Below are positions 1 to 7,876 of a stretch of DNA of 64,000 nucleotides, in pieces. The notes beneath the pieces are model-generated. The model saw only the letters and a list, made by a program, of their open reading frames with translations, was not told the DNA's origin and did no database searches. Every line of letters begins with the position of its first letter. Within the stretch, counting starts at the first letter, position 1. The DNA lies in NCBI GenBank assembly GCA_032595685.2, contig CP159373.1:3871907-3935906 (forward strand), given 5' to 3'. Origin of the DNA: Candidatus Electrothrix aestuarii. GTDB lineage: Bacteria; Desulfobacterota; Desulfobulbia; Desulfobulbales; Desulfobulbaceae. The position numbers and the translations under genes were made by a program.

Positions 1-97
1 CACTCTCTCCATGTCTCACTTCTTCATCAGAGCATCGTTCCTCAACAAAAATTGATTTGCCGTTTTCTAACGAAAATTCTATCAACTGTTTGCTCAT
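1..97 (-). CDS. Trypco1-like (trypsin co-occurring domain) protein, N-terminal fragment
   Basis: Only the first 32 codons are in the window. The gene runs off the left edge. The ATG is at 97, preceded on the minus strand by an AGGAG box about 8 nt upstream. The product starts MSKQLIEFSLENGKSIFVEE, the typical opening of the small Trypco1 (CU044_2847-type) domain, which is commonly found beside trypsin-like proteases or effector genes in conflict systems. The family assignment rests on this short N-terminus. The partner gene would lie outside the window. Confidence 0.5.
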   Translation of the reverse strand, partial: MSKQLIEFSLENGKSIFVEERCSDEEVRHGES

Positions 98-113
98 TCC
101 GTCTTCTCCTTAT

Positions 114-428
114 TATTTTTCTTGTAATCCCTTCTCTGAAACTGAGTGCTTGATTTAAAAAAACACCTGTTCACTTCTCTTTCAGCACTGCCCCATTCTA
201 AAAGTTAAGAGCTACGAGATCAAAAAAGACGACTCTTTTCTCAATAAGGAATCATCAGAGTTGAAAAAGCAGTGCTCCATTTTGAAAAAGAAAGACTCAG
301 TTTTTAAAAAGGAGCGCTTCTTTTTTACCTCGCACTGATCCAGTGTGAAAATAGATCGGCTCTAAAAGAGAATGAACCGCATCATATTGAAAAAGTAATG
401 GTCCATTTTCAAAAAGGACTGCTCCTTT
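114..428. repeat. Degenerate tandem 21-bp repeat array with phased A-tracts
   Basis: From about 114 to 428 the sequence repeats with a period of 21 nt and no indel. Unit starts include 135, 156, 177, 198, 219, 240, 261, 282, 303, 345, 387 and 408; the units at 324 and 366 are poorly conserved. The consensus is roughly TTGAAAAAGnnnTGCTCCATT, with an A4-A6 tract in nearly every unit. Some units are imperfect palindromes (AAAAAGGA near 411, TCCTTTTT near 422). Weaker units can be followed to about 520. In the plus frame starting at 198 the units encode a heptapeptide pattern like L-K-K-D-C-S-I, broken by stops at about 336-338, 363-365 and 396-398. It could be a decayed repeat-protein gene or a curved-DNA element. 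Confidence 0.6.
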
Positions 429-595
429 TTTAGTTCACACAACGTAATCCTCTACTCGCACGTCTCCGTTGTTTAAACGGAGCACTCGATATTAAAAGAG
501 GATAGCTCAATCTTTCCCTCGTGCATGCTGTAATGCAAAATCAGGCGCAGTGAACAAGAAACGTACAGCGTATTTTTGTGCAAAGGGTAGATATA

Positions 596-620
596 AGCAC
601 AGGAGAAGAACTCCTGTGCT
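596..620 (-). terminator. Stem-loop downstream of the decarboxylase gene
   Basis: AGCACAGGAG (596-605) pairs perfectly with CTCCTGTGCT (611-620) around a 5-nt loop. It lies about 155 nt beyond the stop of the minus-strand decarboxylase. The minus-strand side continues TTATATC, so the T-tract is weak and termination activity is uncertain. Confidence 0.35.
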
Positions 621-773
621 CAAAAGAAACGTTGCTGATTTGTTTCATAACCCGTTCTAACAGGCAATAAAACATTAGCAAGGCAAAAAGTGCAACCGGA
701 ATGCTCGGCAAGAGCAGTTAGCGCAGCAGAAAAGCTGTCGCTGGCCGGAGGAGCTACCGGGAAAAAGAAAAAA

Positions 774-1988
774 CTACGGCAACAGAAACTCCTTAAACTG
801 TCCCCGCATACAATGATTCGAGGCCATTGAAGAAGAATACGCTCCGGCATTGATCAGGGCCAGATATTCCTGTCCGTCCATATCGGGCATCCAGGATTGA
901 TCATACCAGACATCAATGGCCTCGTTGATGTTCCCCACCACCCGCATAGGAGAAAACACCTCATCACGCAGATCCAGAGGGACCGGTTGTAAGGGCAGCT
1001 GGTAATAGGCCGGTTCCGGTGCCAGGTTAAAGCCCGCATCAAGCCCAAGAAAGACTATGTCTTTCTTTTGCTCGACCATTGTTTTCTCCAGCAGCAGGAT
1101 GCCTGCATCCTTGAGCAGGTATTCTCCCGGCTCAACCTCCAGATGCAACCCTGTCTTGCTGAAGTGTTTTTTCAGGACAGCGGCCCATTGCGTGAGATCA
1201 AGGGGCTGATCAAAGACATTATGGGGAACACCGAGACCTCCACCCATATTAACCTTTTCCAGCTTGTCACAACGCTTGATAAACCACATGCAGCGTTCTA
1301 TCACCTCGTCCAGCTGATTCAGCTGAGGGGTGAGGTAGCCGCAACCCGTATGAAAATGAATCTTCGTGACGGTCAGGCCGCAGTCAGCAACCGTAGTCAG
1401 GGCCTCGTCAAACTGCTCCTGATAGATGCCGAACTTGGTGACTGTCTTACCAGCATATTGCAGGGCGCTGTTGGCCTCACGGCTCACCCCGGCAGCCGGG
1501 TTGATGCGGATGCCGATCTTTGCCCCTGGTTTATACTGTGCCCAGGTCCTGATAGCGTGCAGGGAATCACAGTCCATGAACAGACCCTCATAACGGGCGA
1601 GCTGCTCATAATCTGCACGGGAGAGATTGCCCGCAGTAAAGGAAATATCACTGGGGGAAAAGTCACAACTCACAGCCAGTTCCACCTCATTGGGAGAACA
1701 GGCGTCAATGCCGCAGCGTCCGGTTTCCTGAAGCCGGGTCAGGAGCGGGACAAAGCGGTTGGCCTTCATGGCATAGAGGACCGTGAAGCCAGCTTGCAGC
1801 TCCGCCTCTGCCAGGGCCTGATGAAGGCGATCCAGGTTTTGTCGTACTCGGGCGAATGAGTAGACAAAGCTCCGTGAACCGAATTGGGCAGCCAATTGTT
1901 TGACTGCCCTGCCAGCAAAATGAAGTTGCCCGCCCTGGTAGCAGAGATCCTCTCTCTGCCACCACGCATAGTACTGCCTGCTGTCCAT
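774..1988 (-). CDS. PLP-dependent fold type III decarboxylase (DAP/carboxynorspermidine decarboxylase family)
   Basis: 404 residues, a full-length alanine-racemase-fold decarboxylase. YAMKAN near residue 72 supplies the PLP lysine. HFHTGCG is near 216 and a phosphate-binding GGG segment follows. EPGEYLLKDAG is near 292, where canonical family members have EPGR. The usual CxSxD motif that donates the second active-site cysteine reads NEAID, so Cys is replaced by Asn while Asp is kept. The C-terminus INAGAYSSSMAS resembles DAP decarboxylases. Because the substrate-recognition Arg and the catalytic Cys are both changed, the substrate is probably not meso-DAP. NspC-type or siderophore-precursor decarboxylation are alternatives. 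Its ATG overlaps the stop of the upstream SET-domain gene (TAATG), so the two are translationally coupled. Confidence 0.75.
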   Translation of the reverse strand: MDSRQYYAWWQREDLCYQGGQLHFAGRAVKQLAAQFGSRSFVYSFARVRQNLDRLHQALAEAELQAGFTVLYAMKANRFVPLLTRLQETGRCGIDACSPNEVELAVSCDFSPSDISFTAGNLSRADYEQLARYEGLFMDCDSLHAIRTWAQYKPGAKIGIRINPAAGVSREANSALQYAGKTVTKFGIYQEQFDEALTTVADCGLTVTKIHFHTGCGYLTPQLNQLDEVIERCMWFIKRCDKLEKVNMGGGLGVPHNVFDQPLDLTQWAAVLKKHFSKTGLHLEVEPGEYLLKDAGILLLEKTMVEQKKDIVFLGLDAGFNLAPEPAYYQLPLQPVPLDLRDEVFSPMRVVGNINEAIDVWYDQSWMPDMDGQEYLALINAGAYSSSMASNHCMRGQFKEFLLP

Positions 1989-2485
1989 TAATACTCGCCT
2001 GTCATCTGAGCGGTAGCCATGAGTCCGGCAGAGCTGGTCAGCGCTGCTACATAAGGCGCGGTTGCTGTTTCCTTACGACCTGTAATCCATAAACGGCAAT
2101 TTGGACTACCGCAGGAGCAGGGGAATTGTTTAAAAAGGACATCTTCCGTTTCAGCGTAATCCATAGAGAGGAAGCTTCCCGCTTCGATGTCGCAAAGGGC
2201 GGTTACTGTCCTTTTGCTCATATCAAGAGAGACATTGGGTGAACAGGAATGGAGGAAGTACCCTGTAAAATAGGGGTCATACATGTGCCGATCCGGTGCA
2301 ATCTGGAGAGTGTGCTGAAGTATCTCCGACATTTCTTCCCCTGCTACCATTGCCAAGAGATCTCCCTGAGCAAAGTATCTTTTTGTAATAACTCCTGAAC
2401 CTGAAAGTGTATCTTTGTAGATAACTTCAAAGTCAGCAGCTTGTGGATACAGAGGGTTAATCCCGAATTTTTTTGGATAAATCAT
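1988..2485 (-). CDS. SET-domain protein
   Basis: 165 residues. GSGVITKRYFAQGD is the SET-N start, YFLHSCSPNVSLD matches the NHSCxPN core motif of SET methyltransferases, and MDYAETED corresponds to the catalytic Tyr region. FPCSCGSPNCRLWITG is a post-SET-like Cys cluster (CxCxxxxC) that usually binds zinc next to the active site. SET enzymes transfer a methyl group from S-adenosylmethionine to lysine. Bacterial members have few known targets. The gene is the first of a two-gene unit with the PLP decarboxylase, overlapping it by TAATG. The pairing suggests a shared pathway, but the substrate is unknown. Confidence 0.75.
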   Translation of the reverse strand: MIYPKKFGINPLYPQAADFEVIYKDTLSGSGVITKRYFAQGDLLAMVAGEEMSEILQHTLQIAPDRHMYDPYFTGYFLHSCSPNVSLDMSKRTVTALCDIEAGSFLSMDYAETEDVLFKQFPCSCGSPNCRLWITGRKETATAPYVAALTSSAGLMATAQMTGEY

Positions 2486-3016
2486 GACCTACAGGCTCCT
2501 TTTAAAGAGAGTTTGGCAATGGCTGCTCGCAAGTCACCCTGTGTGAAATCGAAAGCAGTAGAGTGTGGTCAGCGCATATTTTTTTTCTGCGGGGCAGGAG
2601 AGTTCGTATCTTCTTGTTATTAAGATATTTATGTCGGTCCTGTTGCTCAAGAAAAAAAGGGCGCGCCTAATTACTATTTTTTTGAAAGCATGGCAATGAA
2701 AAAGTGTATTAGGAAAGAAAAAAGTAAGACCCTGACAGAAAGGAGCTCGCAAAAACGAAGGGAGAAAAAGGCGTTTCACAGGTCTTGCTTCGTCTTCTGC
2801 AGGAATAAGAAAAGTTGTGAAAAAAAAATGTGTTAAAGAAAAAAGCATCCTGTTGCCACAAGGTGCTATAGGGAAATTTTTTATTTTATTATGACCGCTT
2901 CTCATCCTGCTGTATTTATTGAATTAATATTTTTAGAAAATACTTTATGTTCGATAGGAAAAGAGTTAAAGAAAAATTTTCACTTTTTTTCTATCATCCT
3001 CGTTTGATTAAAAAAG
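2486..3016. other. AT-rich intergenic region, no gene recognised
   Basis: About 530 nt between the divergent SET gene and the promoter/riboswitch of the secreted protein. It is AT-rich with homopolymer runs. A 123-codon minus-strand reading frame here has unremarkable composition and no recognisable domain, so it is not called. It presumably holds the SET operon promoter. Confidence 0.4.
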
Positions 3017-3045
3017 TTGACAAGAAAGATTAAAATTTTTAAGTT
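3017..3045 (+). promoter_or_regulatory. Candidate sigma70 promoter upstream of the riboswitch
   Basis: A perfect TTGACA at 3017-3022, a 17-nt spacer, then a weak TAAGTT at 3040-3045. A start site near 3052 would place the GEMM-like element at the beginning of the leader. The -10 is poor, so this is tentative. Confidence 0.4.
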
Positions 3046-3072
3046 GTTCTTTAAGTGCCTCTAAGCTCACAC

Positions 3073-3206
3073 AGCGGGTACCTGACTTTCTGGGCGGAGC
3101 AGGAGCTTATCATTCCTGTGCCGGAAAGTTGATAAAGCCACAGCCGTCGCGAGGCGGTGTCGGAAAGCCACGGGTCTCTGATGGGGGAGATAGCCGGGTT
3201 ACCTGC
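3073..3206 (+). promoter_or_regulatory. GEMM-like cyclic-dinucleotide riboswitch
   Basis: The core 3131-3206 matches the GEMM-I pattern: GATAAAGCCAC, a hairpin capped by a GCGA tetraloop (CCGTC-GCGA-GGCGG, 3144-3157), then GGAAAGCCACGGGTCT (3162-3177) and AGATAGCCGGGTTACC (3188-3203). The closing helix P1 can form between GCGGGTACC (3074-3082) and GGTTACCTGC (3197-3206). An extra hairpin (CTTTCTGG with CCGGAAAG) fills the insert at 3087-3128. The element ends 20-30 nt before the ATG, next to an AGGAGG box at 3224-3229, so translational control is plausible. Whether the ligand is c-di-GMP or cGAMP cannot be told by eye. The call depends on consensus matching alone. Confidence 0.6.
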
Positions 3207-3236
3207 TTTTAGTTCCCAATACCAGGAGGTGGTGTA

Positions 3237-3779
3237 ATGAAAGTAAGGCATTCTCTACTTTGCGGACACATGACAGGACTAGCGGTATTTCTTTTTATCG
3301 TTTTTCCACTTGCTGCGCAAGCTGGGAGGCAGTCAGCTGTCATTGTCGATGGCCGGTACGAAGAATGGGATTTGGACAAGGATTGTTCGACGCCCATGCG
3401 TTCCGGCAGCAACTGCACTGGAGAAAGTACACCGAATGTCTACCTACGTTATGACAGTATAACCAATACTGTCTTTGTTCTTGTCTTGCAGAATGGCTTC
3501 ATGCAAGATGGGAGAAGCAAACCAATCGTCAACATCTATACGCTTGGGCAAAACATGCCGATTGACTTGAGCAAAAATGGAAAAATTTCTGATTTCTCCT
3601 GGGTTGTGGATGGTGGTAAACGGGTCGGTTGGGAAGGATCCTTTCAATTAGCCCCAGGGACCTATGATTGCGATACCGGAGCTCGTTCAACAGGAGAGGT
3701 AGATGCGGTCTCAGAGAGAAAAGCTGCCTCAGAGGTCGAAGTTATTGATACAGAGGGTCTCTTTTTTAAATGTAAGTAA
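3237..3779 (+). CDS. Secreted hypothetical protein under riboswitch control
   Basis: 180 residues. The N-terminus has a charged start, a hydrophobic core (GLAVFLFIVFPLAA) and an AQA cleavage site near residue 30, so it is exported. The mature part begins with VIVDGRYEEWDLDKDC, reminiscent of the IDGxxxEWD opening of CBM9-like/DOMON-like beta-sandwich domains. Four cysteines (two early, one in YDCDTG, one in the FFKCK C-terminus) could form two disulfides. The start is supported by AGGAGG 8 nt upstream. GEMM riboswitches in Desulfobacterota often control exported adhesion, pilus or redox proteins, so a surface role is inferred. No specific function is assigned. Confidence 0.7.
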   Translation: MKVRHSLLCGHMTGLAVFLFIVFPLAAQAGRQSAVIVDGRYEEWDLDKDCSTPMRSGSNCTGESTPNVYLRYDSITNTVFVLVLQNGFMQDGRSKPIVNIYTLGQNMPIDLSKNGKISDFSWVVDGGKRVGWEGSFQLAPGTYDCDTGARSTGEVDAVSERKAASEVEVIDTEGLFFKCK

Positions 3780-3875
3780 GAATGACCGCGCTTCGTGCAA
3801 GCGCAGAACTACATTGTCTCTCGGTTCTATAGCGTAAGAATATATTTTTTCTTCGTGCTTCTCTTCTGCTCTCTC

Positions 3876-3914
3876 AAGGGACAGCCTTCTCATAAAGGCC
3901 GTCCCTTTCTTGTT
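3876..3914 (+). terminator. Rho-independent terminator of the secreted-protein gene
   Basis: AAGGGAC-A-GCC (3876-3886) pairs with GGC-C-GTCCCTT (3897-3907) and is followed by TCTTGTT. The left end of IS91 copy 1 lies directly in the tail. Confidence 0.6.
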
Positions 3915-5244
3915 GTATAGGAAATTATAAAATTTTCCTTTCAACATGTTGTAATTGCGAATAGAGTATTAGCTTAATGAAAAATAAGCTGATAAAATTA
4001 ATCTTTCGTGATTTTTGGTATGTAGTCTGCGTTGAATTGGCAAGCAGGTACTCAAGCCTTCACTGGGAGTCAATCGTTGAAAATGTAGAAAAAATGATCA
4101 ACTGTGGAGAGTCTACCAATGGCTATGTCGAGTATATTTGTCCGAATTGTTTTGAAAAAAGAGAGTAGGGTTCACCTGTAAGTGTCGATTCTGTACGTCT
4201 TGCGGTAAGCGATACGTCGATGAATGGGTTGAAAAGACAGTGAAAAGTATATTCGACGTAGTTCATCGACATTTAGTGTTTACCATTCCACAAGAACTCC
4301 GAAAGATAATTTTTAGTGATCGTATGCTGATCAAGATTATGATGGATTGTGCTTCAAAAGCGGCTGTGGAAGTACTTCAAAGTAAAGGAGTTGATGCTGT
4401 TCCGGGAATTCTATTAGTTGTCCATACGTTTGGAAGAGATCTTAAGTTTAATCCGCATGTCCATATGTTAATGACAGAAGGAGGATTAACATCTTCCAAT
4501 CAGTGGGTTGATATTCCATTTTTGCCATATGGTCTGCTTAGAAAAAATGGCAATATTATTTGCTGACTGAAATAAAGGCTAGCTTGCCGCAAACAAAAGA
4601 AAATGTAAGATTCATAGATTACCTGTTTAAAAGCCAACGTAATGGTTTTTATGTAAATGGTAAAAGCAAGATGACATCAGCAAGACATGCAGCTCGATAT
4701 ATTGGTCGCTATATGGCTCGTCCAGCATTGGCAGAGCACAAGATAACGAATTACGATGGTGAGGAAGTAACATTTTGGTATATTGATCATAAAACAGAAG
4801 TTAAAGTTACCGAAGCGATTCCAGCCAAAGAGTTCATACAACGATTAATTGACCATATCCCGCTAAAGGGATTCAAGATGGTCCGCCATTATGGGTTATA
4901 TTCTCGACGTACAAAAACAATCGCGATAGAGATTTTGATGGACTGTAAACGTTTTATCCAGAAGACTTTTGAATTCATGAAAAGTGATTCAAGGTCATTG
5001 AGCTGGAGAGAGCGTCTAGTACAGAGTTTCGGGAAAGATCCGTTAACATGTCCAAACTGTAAAGAAAAAATGTTTTTATGGCGGATTTGGCATCCTGACT
5101 ATGGAGATATCTTTGATCTGAGCAGAGACGGACCTTTTGTGGAAAGCAAGAGTAAACAAGAATGCAACAAGAGAAACTCTTCGGGTCGGCAGGTTAAGTG
5201 GATACCGCAATTGCTTCCGTTTTAATCCGCCCGTAGGGCGTTTT
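3911..5244 (+). mobile_element. IS91-family insertion sequence, copy 1
   Basis: About 1334 nt, one of three near-identical copies (others 31111-32446 and 61610-62943, the latter reversed). The left end is TTGTTGTATAGG and the right end is GGGCGTTTT abutting GTTC at 5245-5248. GTTC/GAAC next to the 3' end is the target tetranucleotide typical of IS91-type rolling-circle transposition. There are no terminal inverted repeats and no target duplication. The right end carries a short GC hairpin (CGCCCGTAGGGCG, 5229-5241), as expected for oriIS. Confidence 0.85.
3977..5225 (+). pseudogene. IS91-family HUH transposase, copy 1, two -1 frameshifts
   Basis: The N-terminal frame (3977-4168) encodes a zinc-binding segment ending CPNCFEKRE. 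The following frame resumes GFTCKCRFCTSCGKRYVDEW, so the zinc domain is split by a -1 shift at an A6 tract (4154-4159). The second part carries HRHLVFTIPQELR and FGRDLKFNPHVHMLMTEGG (HUH motif), then a second A6 tract near 4542-4547, after which frame -1 continues with YIGRYMARP (catalytic Tyr region) and a C-terminal CPNCK. Copy 3 has A7 at the second site and reads through. Either programmed frameshifting or mutation explains this. Translated segments are otherwise the same in all copies. Confidence 0.8.
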
Positions 5245-5365
5245 GTTCTTTGTGCTTCGTTCGTGCTCCAGTCATGAATAATTTGCCTTTCCCTTTCGTT
5301 TGCTGTATATCCTTTCGGCGGAATGAAACCATATTGTTAATGCCAGAACAAAGAAGTCTTTACTC

Positions 5366-5833
5366 ATGCAAGCATCCCCCCTTCATATCGTCTTGGTCGA
5401 ACCGGAAATACCTCCCAATACCGGGTCAATTGCCCGTCTTTGCGGGGCAACAGATTCTGTGTTGGATTTGGTACACCCTTTGGGGTTCAGCACCGATGAC
5501 AAGCATTTGAAGCGGGCAGGGCTTGATTATTGGCCCCATGTCAATATTCACCACTGGCCGAGCTTTGAGGAATTTCTAGAGCAGCATGATGAGCGGAGGC
5601 TCTATTTTTTTACCACCAAGAGCGACAGTCCCTATTATCAGGCTGATTTTCAACCGGGTGATTACCTGGTTTTTGGCCGGGAGACAAAGGGATTACCGGA
5701 AGAAATCCTTGCGCTCTATCCTGACCGTTGTTATACCATTCCCATGACAAATCCGCATATCCGCAGCCTTAATCTGGCCATGAGTGCCGGGATCGTCCTG
5801 TATGAGGCTCTGCGTCAGATACAACCTCGTTAA
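5366..5833 (+). CDS. trmL: tRNA (cytidine(34)-2'-O)-methyltransferase
   Basis: 155 residues, the standard TrmL length. This SPOUT-class enzyme 2'-O-methylates the wobble nucleotide of certain tRNA-Leu isoacceptors using S-adenosylmethionine. Diagnostic segments are IVLVEPEIPPNTGSIARLC at the N-terminus, the LVFGRETKGLPEEIL loop, and the C-terminal knot IPMTNPHIRSLNLAMSAGIVLYEALRQ. It lies 37 nt upstream of serC on the same strand. The IS91 copy ends about 120 nt upstream of its ATG and may have separated it from an earlier promoter. Confidence 0.93.
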   Translation: MQASPLHIVLVEPEIPPNTGSIARLCGATDSVLDLVHPLGFSTDDKHLKRAGLDYWPHVNIHHWPSFEEFLEQHDERRLYFFTTKSDSPYYQADFQPGDYLVFGRETKGLPEEILALYPDRCYTIPMTNPHIRSLNLAMSAGIVLYEALRQIQPR

Positions 5834-5870
5834 CCCATTTATCTCTTTATACAAAGGAGTGTGATATACA

Positions 5871-6953
5871 ATGCCAGCAAGAATTTATAATTTCAGCCCC
5901 GGACCAGCAACCCTTCCTTATGCCGTTCTTGAAGAAGCAGCAAAGGATATTGTTAATTTCAAGGATAAGGGCATTGGTCTCATTGAAATGAGCCATCGCT
6001 CCAAGGAATTCATGGCAGTGGCCGATGAAGCCGAGGCCTTGGTTCGTGAGTTGCTTGAGGTGCCTGAAAATTACAAGGTGCTTTTCCTGCAAGGTGGCGC
6101 GTCATCTCAGTTTTTCATGATACCCATGAACCTGCTCGGCGCAGGTAAAAAGGCCACTTATCTAAACACTGGTACCTGGACCAAGAAGGCCATTAAAGAG
6201 GCCAAGATGTTAGGTGATATTGATATCGCTTATACCAGCGAAGAGAGCAGCTTTAACAGGGTCCCGGAAGCGGGGGAGTACAGTGTTGATGCGGCATCTG
6301 AGTATCTGTATCTCTGCTCTAACAATACCATCTACGGAACCCAGTTTGCTGATTTTCCGGAAAAGGACAAAATGCTGGTCTGCGATATGTCTTCGGATAT
6401 TTTCTCTCGCCCGCTTGATGTCTCTCGCTTTGGTATCATCTTTGCCGGTGCGCAGAAAAATATGGGACCTGCCGGTGTGACCTTGGTCATCATCCGGGAA
6501 GACCTGCTGGACAGCACCCCGGATAATGTTCCCACCATGCTCCGCTATAAGACCCATGCCGATAAAGGCTCCATGTTCAACACTCCGCCGACCTTTGCTA
6601 TCTACTGCGTGGGCCGGGTGCTGAACTGGTTAAAAGAGCAGGGTGGTGTTGCAGCCATGCAAAAGCTCAATGAAGAGAAAGCAGCGCTACTGTACGAGGC
6701 CATTGATAGCAACGATTTCTACCGTGGCCATGCGGAGAAGGCATCCCGTTCTCTAATGAACGTAACCTTTAATCTGCCGACCCCTGAGCTGGAAGCTCAG
6801 TTCATTGCAGAGGCTGCTGCCATTGGCTTAGATGGTTTGAAAGGCCATCGCTCTATCGGCGGTTGCCGGGCGTCCATTTATAATGCCTTTCCTAAGGAAG
6901 GTGTAGAAAAGCTGGTTGCTTTTATGGCGGAGTTTGCGACAAAGAACGCCTGA
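5871..6953 (+). CDS. serC: Phosphoserine aminotransferase
   Basis: 360 residues, the usual length. This PLP enzyme of class V aminotransferases converts 3-phosphohydroxypyruvate to phosphoserine (and acts in pyridoxal phosphate synthesis in some bacteria). Visible motifs are the N-terminal YNFSPGPATLP, the glycine-rich LQGGASSQF, the PLP lysine in FAGAQKNMGPAG near residue 199, and the C-terminal GLKGHRSIGGCRASIYNAFP. An AAGGAG box precedes the ATG. It follows trmL closely and probably shares its transcript. Confidence 0.96.
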   Translation: MPARIYNFSPGPATLPYAVLEEAAKDIVNFKDKGIGLIEMSHRSKEFMAVADEAEALVRELLEVPENYKVLFLQGGASSQFFMIPMNLLGAGKKATYLNTGTWTKKAIKEAKMLGDIDIAYTSEESSFNRVPEAGEYSVDAASEYLYLCSNNTIYGTQFADFPEKDKMLVCDMSSDIFSRPLDVSRFGIIFAGAQKNMGPAGVTLVIIREDLLDSTPDNVPTMLRYKTHADKGSMFNTPPTFAIYCVGRVLNWLKEQGGVAAMQKLNEEKAALLYEAIDSNDFYRGHAEKASRSLMNVTFNLPTPELEAQFIAEAAAIGLDGLKGHRSIGGCRASIYNAFPKEGVEKLVAFMAEFATKNA

Positions 6954-6955
6954 CC

Positions 6956-7203
6956 TTGCCCTTCTTTCTTCTGCTGGCTCTTGGTCGGCTCCTGGATTAT
7001 CTACAAATCTTTCCTCCAGGGGCTGACAAGAGCCTGAGTCTCTATGTTATTTACGTTGCCCTGCCAGCCCTGATTCTCCGTCAGGTACCAGAGCTGCATT
7101 TTTCCGGGAGAGCTGTTCAGGTTGCCTTGCTGGAGACAGCTATGCCGCCTATGGTATTGCTTGTGCCTTTTTCACCTTGCCGGTGATTTATAACTTTCTG
7201 TAG
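6956..7203 (+). pseudogene. AEC-family transporter remnant
   Basis: The reading frame starts 2 nt after serC with LGRLLDYLQIFPPGADKSLSLYVIYVALPALIL, the N-terminal helix of an auxin-efflux-carrier (AEC) type permease. After residue 60 it jumps to ETAMPPMV, a motif that belongs near the C-terminus of intact AEC proteins. A frame change then gives AYGIACAFFTLPVIYNFL and a stop at 7201-7203, which is the normal family C-terminus. The central three quarters of the gene have been deleted and the tail is frameshifted, so it is non-functional. Confidence 0.7.
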
Positions 7204-7234
7204 CTGGAGCTTCGGGTTATAAGTGAAGGTGATG

Positions 7235-7756
7235 TCAGTCTGGCATCTCAAGACTCTTCTCTATTTTCCCCTCATAGGTGTAAAATTCCGTCCCGCCCTT
7301 TTCACGCACAATCCATACTTCTTTCGCCCCTTTGGCCAAGTACAGCTCTATCTTTTCTTCCATCTCTTCCTTTGAATTTGAGGGAGAGACTATCTCAACG
7401 CATATTTCCGGTGCCCGTTTATACGGGGTTTCATAGCCATATTGGGCAAAGAATTCATCGGAGATCCAGGCAACATCGGCGACTTTGACGCCTTGTGATG
7501 TATGGATGGAGCATTCTGTAATTATCTTACCGTGCCCCTGCTTTCCGTCCCGGATTTTCGCCCCAACTTCAAATTGAAGATGGCCGTGGTTGTTGCTTGC
7601 AGGGCTCATCAAAATTTTGCCCCACTTATTGAGTTCGATTTTGAAGGGGAGGTCCTTCAGAAAGGGATTATTGATAACTTGGGACCATTCCATGACATAC
7701 TCCATCATTTTTTGAGCTGTTTCTACCTTGTATGCCGTATATTTCGAACGGCTCAA
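7235..7756 (-). CDS. Uma2-family (DUF820) PD-(D/E)XK nuclease-like protein
   Basis: 173 residues, typical Uma2 length. The fold's core is visible as VKVADVAWIS followed by APEICVEIVSPSNSKEEMEEKIELYLAKGAKEVWIV, which carries the D...ExV/S arrangement and the conserved Y-x-x-x-G-x-x-E-V-W helix. Uma2 proteins are related to restriction endonucleases and are abundant in cyanobacteria and other multicellular or genome-plastic bacteria. Their role is unresolved. It is transcribed on its own, convergent with the serC remnant. Confidence 0.85.
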   Translation of the reverse strand: MSRSKYTAYKVETAQKMMEYVMEWSQVINNPFLKDLPFKIELNKWGKILMSPASNNHGHLQFEVGAKIRDGKQGHGKIITECSIHTSQGVKVADVAWISDEFFAQYGYETPYKRAPEICVEIVSPSNSKEEMEEKIELYLAKGAKEVWIVREKGGTEFYTYEGKIEKSLEMPD

Positions 7757-7812
7757 TAAACCACGACTACACGGTACTCATATAAGTCTGCATGTTTATT
7801 GTAACAGATTCA

Positions 7813-7849
7813 TAAAAAAAGGGGGAACGGATAACTCCGTTCCCCCCTT
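7813..7849 (-). terminator. Rho-independent terminator of dnaK
   Basis: A near-perfect stem of GGGGGAACGGA (7821-7831) with TCCGTTCCCCC (7836-7846). On the minus strand it is followed by CCTTTTTTTATG, a strong T-tract about 30 nt after the dnaK stop. Confidence 0.85.
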
Positions 7850-7876
7850 TGCGTAACAAGCTCAGTTTGAAAAAGC

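Noticed and set aside
177-428. CRISPR array
   Set aside because: The 21-nt units are contiguous and degenerate without unique spacers, and no cas gene is present.
1068-1859. 263-codon plus-strand frame opposite the decarboxylase
   Set aside because: Fully inside a well-supported gene on the other strand; no family features.
2534-2905. 123-codon minus-strand frame upstream of the SET gene
   Set aside because: Phe/Arg-rich translation of an AT-rich intergenic stretch, no conserved motif, no clear start signal.
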